From Drechslerella dactyloides (lineage: Eukaryota; Ascomycota; Orbiliomycetes; Orbiliales; Orbiliaceae), in the NCBI GenBank assembly GCA_020064725.1, contig JAGTWJ010000001.1, forward strand, positions 1,736,001-1,800,000: a DNA stretch of 64,000 nucleotides, in the 5' to 3' direction. Below are positions 56,118 to 64,000 of the stretch, in pieces (positions within the stretch are counted from its first letter, which is position 1; each line of letters opens with the position of its first letter). The notes beneath the pieces are model-generated. The model worked only from the letters and a program-made list of their open reading frames with translations, had not been told where the DNA came from and ran no database searches. The translations under genes were made by a program, and so were the position numbers.

Positions 56118-59100
56118 GGCTTCTGAAGTTGACAATGTAGGGCACGCTCCCCAAACTGTGATGCATACACAACACCTGAGCGGACACACCGTATCGCGAT
56201 ACCCTATACTCATAAAAACACCAGTCAACCATTTGGAAATTTCGACATCCAATCCATAAACCTTTCTCCATGATGAGATTCAAACAACGGGTACGCATCG
56301 GCAGTAGTCACGAAGCTTGGAGACTCGGTGTAGCTAAGTGGTACTTTGAAGCAGCGGGATGTGCGTGATACCATGCGCCACACATTTCGTTAGAATTCGG
56401 AGTGTTCATGCAAGACTTACACCACACTGAGGATCAGGAGTTGTCGAAATACTAGTATAGCTGATTATGGATAATAGAATATGGCTAGGCTTCCGAACAT
56501 TGGTCTTGTTCACATCGATTAGTGCTACACCCAATATATAGAGTGCCAACAAGCCCGAATATATTTACCGCAGTACTTGCACGGCTGGGCTATATATATC
56601 TCCTCCCATGAAATAATATCTATAATCACAATCCTCGCTGCTGCCTACAGGCCTACTAAAAGCAGATACGATAATATGTAGGGAACAGACCCGAGGCGTA
56701 CGGTCATATATTTCGGCAGCCGTTGATCTTTGAAACTTCGTCTATCGACTCTAGAGAATAGCTACAAGAAGACCTCGCGGCTGAGTTAGAACCGAGACAG
56801 CCAGTGTACAGCCACCAGATGTATTGGTACTGCATCCCTCTTTATTGCATGCCACGTAGTGTACCTTGCAATTGCGGGCGGGAAGCCCTCGTTCGGGCGA
56901 TAGGCTAGAGACGGTCGATGTCAAATCTTACTCGTCAGTGCAGTTAAGTTTGTTGCCTTACAAATTACAACAGTATGCCATGTTTCTAAACGAGTAGGCG
57001 CTTGAGCACTTTAGTAGCAACTACCTTTACGTAAATTTACGCAACCCCTGTAGACGGCAGATTGGGAACGCAAAGCTTGCATATATTTGCGTCTATCCTT
57101 GGAACCTCGTTTGTGTTCATCGGGCCTTGCGAAACGATGCGTGTCATCTCGTACCATGTATGCGCCATAATACCGGTCCTTTGGCTCTGTACCTGACTGC
57201 AAGCCCATGATAACTTCGTCTGTAATATAACCACATTCCCATTGATTCTATACACCTAATTAGAAAGACATCACAATTAACGCAATTATACAGTCCCTCG
57301 ATTGACGCCATTAACTCCGCTCCGGCCGATTATTGGTCCACGTCTCAGCAAGCAAGGCAAGCACATCAGCCGACCATAAGTTGTTGGTCCGTCCGTCGGG
57401 CCGTGCGAAAGTTCAGGTCACGTTCTGAATCGTCGATGCTGGAAAACTTAGCATCATCTGATTGTCCAACCAAAATGATGGTGCAAACTAGTAGAAATAG
57501 TGCCTGGCCTGGGAGGATTGTGCCCAGCTCTCGCTCAGCCGTAGGCGAGGCGAAGTAAATGGATTGATAATCGCTGGACCTTGGCTTCGGCATCTTGGAA
57601 CCGACATCCCTGTTTACCGTACGCTGCTCACCTGCGTAATCGGGCAAGCTTTCAATAAGCAAAGCTTACTTTCTTATAAAGACCAGATCCAACATAAGAA
57701 TATCAGCCGTTCATTACCCTAGGCTCTGGTTGATAACGCCTTATGGTAAGATGTAATGGTGGAAATTCCTGTTTCTGGTTAGCCTGATCGATCGCGACGG
57801 AGAAATTTGGAGGGATCACAGCCCAGTCCGATTCAGTAGCTTGTTGCAAAAGCAGCGGCCGGGTCTATGCAAATAATGGTTTGGCTGATACGAAGCAAAC
57901 AATGAGGTGCTAACTTGCAACCTTGCAGCTCTGGTCCTGTTCGAATAGGTTACACTTTTCGTATCCATCTAGTCCCCCATGCAAAGTCAAGCTTATATCA
58001 CTATGACAGAAAATCCAACATCTGACAACTAGCGACTCCGCATTTGCAGTCGCTAGAAAGAAGCAACGCCGTTTCTTGTTTCCGGAACTCCGGAAGAGGT
58101 TCTCGTCCCAGCTAAACTACCACTTCTTCGCAAACTACTAGACTAGAATGTTATAGGATTAGCTCTTTGGGGATACCGGCATTCTGAACTGCCCACAAGA
58201 ACCAATTGCATGCATATGCACATGCAACGTGTCACAACTTCTAACGGCAGGTTCTAGCTTCCTAGCTAGGCGTCGAAATTTCTCGACTGCAGGTCAATAG
58301 CAAATAGCACAGGCAGTCCTTCAGTAGATATCGCATCGGCAGGGTTTCCGCGACCGCTATTCTGATGCAAGTCTCTCGATTAACACATGCCATTGCGTGA
58401 ATTATACTCATATGTAGAATACCTACATTTCTCCGGTCGACCCAGCGCAATGTTTAGGTCTCCGAAACACCGAACACAAAACCGAGTTCCGATTTCGCCG
58501 AAAGGATTGTACCGATCGCAGGTTCCGGATATCGATTTGATCAGATATTCAGACGTCTGAAAGATAGCTCCGACTTCCCTAATTATACTTCAAGTTGACG
58601 ATACTGGTGTGTCACTTCCAATCTCTCGTGGAACTGTAAGGGCAGATAGGCTAGCCTCGGAACGAACTTCCGTGATAATTTCACTTCTGCAGCTACGGAT
58701 AACTAGTCTTTAATCTCGAGGCCAGACTTTCTTAGGACCAGTCCCTCATACTAAGCTGCGGATACTGCCGTCGGAAACTAGCTAAATCTGAGCAAACTTA
58801 GTTTCGCACCATAAACCACTAACAATCTATTTCCAGACGTAACTACAATATCATTACTTCGAACTCTCTAGCTATGTATCCTTCAGCTCTGCTAGCGGAG
58901 ATCTAGAGAATAACATTGCACTTATTGTAAACCCCTCCTTGTTTGTATGAGCAATATAATACCGTGTATAAGAATTTTGAACTACTATCAACATTCATCA
59001 GTATTATAAATCCTTATGCAAAGAGCCCGTCAGACACTCGGAAAGTGGTCAATTTACGTAAATGCTTCGAGAGCTGTACCAGCTCGGGTATACTGTCGGC

Positions 59101-59447
59101 ATTTCGGAGACTCGGCAATTTATTCAGGTCTGCATCAACCAGCATCAGTGTCTAATCATGAGAAATTCTGCAGATATCTGTTTCGTTGCTCATCTTTATG
59201 CATGTAGAGACAGCAGCTATGACCGATAGTTTTCTATATAGCTATATTTGTTATGATAAAGCGCCAAGATAAAACGGGAAAGTCGAGATATATGAACACT
59301 TCTCTTCTCTATTCTCTGAGTATTCTGTCCAGAAAGAAGGCAACCCCTGGCTCTCCACTTAATTAACTCTACCGTATCTAAGACCTCGTGAGCGGCATAA
59401 CACACTTAGTATATCTCCTGAAAACCGCAGCCCTGGCTTACTAGTAG
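56118..59447. other. AT-rich gene-poor spacer, 3.3 kb
   Basis: No supported gene. Short frames (up to 98 residues, 57366-57662 minus) lack features. A 9 bp inverted repeat is at 58029-58056. Many short CTAG-containing words occur between 58,000 and 58,900. The 5' end of the TmpA-like gene and its promoter lie at the left edge. Confidence 0.55.
58029..58056. repeat. Perfect 9 bp inverted repeat with 10 nt loop
   Basis: CTAGCGACT at 58029-58037 is the reverse complement of AGTCGCTAG at 58048-58056, separated by 10 nt. Transcribed from either strand it would form a short hairpin. No T-run follows and no gene is close, so no role is assigned. Confidence 0.75.
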
Positions 59448-60284
59448 TTGCCACTAATGGGGGCTCTTCTCGATCATCAGATCCGCCGCTTGAGCCAAAC
59501 CGCTTTTTTCTCATTTAAGAATCTCCAGTATTTCGCCGCATTCAATGGAGTACTCTCCGCACTCTGTTTCTTTCTATCCATGGTATCCTCTAGCTTCCTT
59601 CCTCCTCCTAGACCTTGGTGGGATGCGGAACGCACAGTGAAACATTACAGGGACCATGAAAAGGGTATCCAGGGCGGAGCAGCGCTGTTTATGATCTCAG
59701 GATTATTCTATCTTCCCTTCACGGCTCTGATCTCATATCAAATCCGACGGATTCCAAACCTGCCTTACTATGTCAGTGCTTTACAATTGGCCGGAGGCGC
59801 CGGCAGTGTATTCGGTTTCATGATGCCCGGAGTATTCCTGGGGACAGCCGCATTTCGCCTGGAGCGTCCACCTGAGATCACTGAAATGCTCAACGATTTG
59901 TTTTGGTTGAGCGTCGCGATGCCATGGCCGTCGTTCTTCGTGCAAAACCTCGCCTTTGTATACGCCATCTTATATGATGACCGACCAAAGCCTCTCATCC
60001 CCAGAGTGATGGCATTCGTGAACTTCTTTTGTCCACTACTTTATGTACCAACTATCGTCGTCCATTGCTTCCGATCGGGTCCTCTTGCTTGGAATGGCGC
60101 CTGGACCTTTTGGGTAGCCGGCGTTGCTTTCTGCGCAGAATTAACGCTAGATACACAATGTCTGTTGGGACTGGTCAGAGCTCAATATGCAGAAGGGGCT
60201 AATGATACTGAAATGGCGGAAGAGCCTCGAGTGGAATCGTACCCCACAACATCTGAAGATACAGGAAGTGGCGACGGAAAGTAA
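59448..60284 (+). CDS. Polytopic integral membrane protein, function unknown
   Basis: Single-exon frame of 278 aa. About six hydrophobic segments are visible: FAAFNGVLSALCFFLSMV (about 30-48), ALFMISGLFYLPFTALISY (about 80-98), a Gly-rich LAGGAGSVFGFMMPGVFLG (about 114-133), LFWLSVAMPWPSFFVQNLAF (about 150-170), FVNFFCPLLYVPTIVVHCF (about 192-210) and WTFWVAGVAFCAELTL (about 220-236). The first loop carries PRPWWDAERTVKHYRDHEKG, and the tail is acidic and Ser/Thr-rich, probably cytosolic. I recognise this only as a fungal membrane-protein type, without a biochemical role. It sits alone between AT-rich spacers, with the TmpA-like gene 3.3 kb to the left and the adenylate-forming gene 2.4 kb to the right. 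The ATG at 59448 is the first in the frame; Met4 is an alternative. Confidence 0.72.
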   Translation: MPLMGALLDHQIRRLSQTAFFSFKNLQYFAAFNGVLSALCFFLSMVSSSFLPPPRPWWDAERTVKHYRDHEKGIQGGAALFMISGLFYLPFTALISYQIRRIPNLPYYVSALQLAGGAGSVFGFMMPGVFLGTAAFRLERPPEITEMLNDLFWLSVAMPWPSFFVQNLAFVYAILYDDRPKPLIPRVMAFVNFFCPLLYVPTIVVHCFRSGPLAWNGAWTFWVAGVAFCAELTLDTQCLLGLVRAQYAEGANDTEMAEEPRVESYPTTSEDTGSGDGK

Positions 60285-62729
60285 GCTCATGATGGCCCAA
60301 AAAGATGAAGGTAACAATTGAACCGAGGCAAATCAAATTTGATAGACTAGGTTCTTTATTGACTGGGGTTGTACGATCTTAGATAATCCTAAGTATCAGC
60401 TGCCAGGTCTAACCGAAATGCGACCACAAAGGGAAAGGATTGGTGTAGGCCAGCAACGGCCAAATTAAACATGGTTCCTTTTTTAAACACAATACTGCTT
60501 TGTACCTCCAACGTTAACTACAATCGTTTTATTCTAGAATTCCGTAGTCTTTTCCTTCGCTTAACAGCTTGTTGTATGTCTAAATACTATAGGCTGCAAG
60601 ATTCACGGGATACTTTGCCATGTTTGTGGTCAAGAGATATCATTCATGCATCATTAAGCCTCTCGTATTCGTATCGACCTGCCATGCCGGGGGTAGTATT
60701 CTTAATAGGCCTCGCTCCGTCAATCGTCAAATCCATCTGTCGGTAGATATGCCAAGCCCCGATCGCGTCAGGGATGCCCTGCGCCTTCCCACATACTGGA
60801 TCCCAGTAATGACCCAACTACCAGATGTGGCATGTTCTGTGGATGTATTCCTGTGGCTCGTATGCAATATTAATCGATCGATAACGAGTAGTAAAAGGAT
60901 ATCTATAAATCCAATAAATTTGAAATCAACATCACAACTAGTTAGCTTCGTAAATAAAGCAGACTTGTCACTGCTGGGTGTTGCCCTGCCGTCTGTATTT
61001 AAGTATTGATATCCTCAAACTTGGTTGAGAATGGTATAAAACATGCCACATTTGTGACCGACTTACTGCGTATCGCGTATATCGCCTGGGGGTCCCTGCA
61101 CTCTAAATTTACTGTGTACAATATAAATCAAATTTAGTTAAGGGAGTGTGCCGGTGGAAAGTACTTCGAATCCAGTACAGTTTCGGTGCAATTCCCTGCA
61201 GACTTTCAAACGTAGCTATAGATTAACATGCTTGCCGGCTTGAGTTCCGGATAGCGAATTGCAAAGTTGGGGTTAGGAATATCACGTTCAGCTCGCCCCG
61301 CTGGTCCCGCGCGCCCCGCCAAAGTAACTACTCGAGACAAGCGCAATCGACTTAAAAATAGATCTTGCAGATCGTGACACGGCTGGTCTAGCAACCCTGG
61401 CATTCCACAGCTGCCTCACAGCTGCCTTCAAGGTTGCTGATGGGATGCAGGATCGCCAACTGACTTCCACATTGAGACATGTAGCTGGTCATGCAACATA
61501 AAGCGCGTGCCCAACCTATACGTGTCCGCAGTCTACAAATCTAGGGGTTCCAAAATAATTGCCCAGCCATATGCATAGCATGAGCTTAAGCGACTAGGCA
61601 AATATTTTGATTGCTCTGGCACCCAATCGACGTCGAGCACCGCGAATCCCTGCTCCAAGCTGACATTTTTACCACACGAGGGCTCCCTTGACTTGCGCGG
61701 CCCAATTCCTCGTTCACAAGACAAAGAAGTACCAGAAGACACGGCTATGGTACCGCTAGTGCCTTGGTACTTGTATAAGCCTCGCTGCATGTACATGTAC
61801 ATCTCCAGAAAGATATCACAAGGCTGATCGACCTTTTATGCAACTCGTCTAGTGTATCTGTAGCACTCGTGTTAATGACAGCGTCTAAAGCGCCATATGG
61901 CCATAGAAATATCTATCACTGATTTTCTGATACGGTGGCTAACGCGCCTGGGACCCCATGTGGTATTGTACGAACTCACGCAATACATATATAGCTTTCC
62001 TGTAAATTTGATTTATCATCGATGTAATATTGCTTTTCTCTTTCCTTTCTCGTCTGGAACTGGCATTTCATCCGACACCCCGTCCTCGAGCTTCTATGTC
62101 GTGTTGTATACACGTAATAGTCTTAATATATACAGCCATAGTTAGGCTCTGACTTCCCCCAAGTATGCAAACTCAAAAGTCTTAACGATATAGTTACACA
62201 TTCCATCAAAATCCAGCTACTTCGAAACATTTTGTTCCTGCATCTATTGATCAGATATTCCTGATTAATCCATCGATCTTTTGTATTCTGGGGGTAGTCT
62301 TTTCTTAAATTCAGTGTCACTAAATACGACCCAAATTTTATGCAGCAGCGAGAACTGCCTCCTCATTATTATTTATCAGAGAGAGCCTTTCATTGTATGA
62401 GAAAACTTGCTCTTAGCTATAATTCTTATACAGGCTCGATATATCACTTCCTCAATACTTGCGGGGTACTTTGCATTAATAGTCGCAGTCCTGGCTCCTT
62501 AGAGTTCTTCGTGGACGATCAGGTGTGATTGCTCGAAATTGGCGGCCCTTGGAAGACTGAATAGGATACCAACAGCGTTCTATCTTCACGAAACTAACGG
62601 CGTCAAAATCGGTGTAAAAGAAAGTAACAAAAGCTGAGAAGAGGGTGTGCCAAGCTCTAAAACTGGGATAACAGCTACGCAGTTCCTACTTTCAGGTATC
62701 AGTGGTATAGAACAAAATATTTAAGCAAG
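60285..62729. other. AT-rich spacer, 2.4 kb
   Basis: No supported gene. Overlapping plus frames at 60471-61009 and a minus frame at 61533-61802 are open but featureless. The right end should contain the promoter of the adenylate-forming gene. Confidence 0.55.
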
Positions 62730-64000
62730 ATGGCCATGGTTACAGAAGCGCGCTCGGCGATGCCCACAGCTCTGCCCACAAATGGCCATTACAAAGCTCC
62801 TGCTAGCAAGTGGAAAAGTTTCCTCCCACCCACAACCATCAGACGCAAGACTAGCACGGTCCCCGCCGCATCACCTTTCGAATCGTACTTTGACTTCCTC
62901 AGATCCCTGTTTCCCAGTTACAAAAAGTCCAAGATGCCTTCTCGCACATCTAATACGGCTTTTAATACACCCGCAAGCGGTCCTTTGCCAACTGCTGCAA
63001 ATGCTGCTATCGAAGATGTTATGCGTGGAGAAAGCACCTACGAGATCCCCCATACTGACATCTTGAGTTGGCTGTTCAAGAGCAACTACGACCACGGCCA
63101 AAAGGTTCGTGGCATCAATCGATATTTCTGTTACAGTTGATCGACTGTCGTCGCGTCATCACCACTATTAGTTCAGAAAGCATGCTGATACTTCAATACT
63201 GTTGTTGGAACATTTAGATCCTCATTGATGGCCTGAATCCTGAGAGGTTCGTTACGGCTAATGCCATAAAATCAATGGTCAGGTCGTTGATTGGAGGTTT
63301 GAGAGGGATTGGTGTTAAACCAGGTGACTCGGTCTGCATACACTCGTTCAACGACGTAAGTAATATCGCCTCTGAATAGAATCCAAGTATAGAGATACTA
63401 AGACCAGTCCGCAAGATCCTATATCCGATTGCGGCCCTCGCAGTCGTCGGTATCGGTGCACGCTTCGTTGGGTAAGTCTTTCCAGCAATATTATTTTTTC
63501 ATAAGAATCTTGGTTCCATGAATCGTCCCCCTAGCCACATGCTCAATGATTTCGATACTCAATCAGAATGAGTATTCGAAAATTTCGATGCTTGTAGTTG
63601 ATTCATCCAAGAGGCATTCATGTTCGACTCCGTGAACAAGATTCATGATTACTGATGCTGTCGAAATGTAGCACCAACCCAGGACACACTGTCTTTGAAA
63701 TGGAGCACCATCTAAAGATCTCGCATTCAAAGTTCATGATCATACAGCCATCTTTGATCAAGCATGTCGCGCAGGCTGCCGAGAAAGTCGGGATTCCTCA
63801 CGGGAATATCGTGGCATTTGACGTGCATGGAGAGGATGCCGGCGGGTACCATTCGTTCATGCGACTTCTGCAAGCAAAAGAAGAAGACTGGATCTCATTC
63901 CAGGATGAAAAGACCGCAAAAGAGACTATTATCGGTCTCTTCGCGAGCTCTGGCACCACTGGCCTGCCGAAGGTGATCGCGGTGTCACACTATGCCTGGG
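62730..64000 (+). CDS. Adenylate-forming enzyme, 4-coumarate-CoA ligase-like (cut by window end)
   Basis: Activates a carboxylic acid with ATP, probably then forming a CoA thioester. Exons seen: 62730-63104, 63218-63355, 63416-63471 and 63672-64000 (open at the edge), in frame, about 299 residues so far of an expected 550-650. After a basic, Ser/Pro-rich leader of about 95 residues, unusual for a plain ligase, the family N-terminus begins (EIPHTDILSWLF), then VKPGDSVCIHSFND, ALAVVGIGARFVGTNPGHT, and the AMP/phosphate-binding loop FASSGTTGLPKV with HYAW after it. The leader (SFLPPTTIRR ... FDFLRSLFP) might be a membrane-associating or targeting segment. The third intron is 200 bp. The C-terminus is not visible, so peroxisomal targeting, carrier-protein or reductase domains (NRPS-like enzymes) cannot be judged. 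Confidence 0.85.

Noticed and set aside
61150..61200. T-arm-like TTCGAATCC
   Set aside because: No matching acceptor, D or anticodon arms within tRNA distance.
1..64000. CRISPR arrays, rRNA genes, telomere repeats, intact transposons
   Set aside because: None seen: no regular spaced repeats, no rRNA-like sequence, no TTAGGG arrays at the edges, and no reverse transcriptase, integrase or transposase motifs in any frame.

Overview
The window is nuclear DNA of a filamentous ascomycete (Pezizomycotina; Eurotiomycetes-like is only a guess). Genes are split by short GT-AG introns, mostly 45-140 bp, often with a CTAAC/CTGAC branch motif before the acceptor. The genes recognised (Atg10, U1A/U2B'', Rad7, Rad16, Arc40, Sad1, Cdc6) are eukaryotic single-copy genes, and TmpA is a filamentous-fungal family. 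Gene models were spliced by hand; every multi-exon model listed with splice coordinates stays in frame.

Layout. (1) 1-18 kb is gene-poor accessory sequence. It holds a small unrecognised three-exon family (three members plus a possible terminal exon, called A-D here), one large type II P-type cation ATPase, and about 6 kb with no convincing gene. (2) 18-45 kb is a dense conserved block: atg10, a U1A/U2B''-type snRNP protein, rad7 and rad16 head to head, a WW/PhoD-like phosphatase, the Arp2/3 subunit Arc40 and the tri-snRNP factor Sad1 head to head, an unrecognised membrane protein, and cdc6. (3) 45-54 kb holds three F-box proteins on the minus strand (two are paralogues), separated by 2 kb spacers. 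(4) 54-64 kb is sparse again: a TmpA-type membrane flavoprotein, a polytopic membrane protein, and the 5' part of an adenylate-forming (4-coumarate-CoA ligase-like) gene cut by the window end.

How the genes work together. Rad7 and Rad16 form the complex that recognises lesions in non-transcribed DNA during global-genome nucleotide excision repair, and here they share one 1.2 kb divergent promoter region. Arc40 and Sad1 also share a short divergent promoter but act in unrelated processes (actin nucleation, splicing). The cdc6 upstream region carries a cluster of ACGCG motifs of the kind bound by the G1/S factor MBF. The most likely undescribed item is the A-D family: its members share a QLA(A/E)L(F/W) motif and two phase-1 introns at equivalent places.
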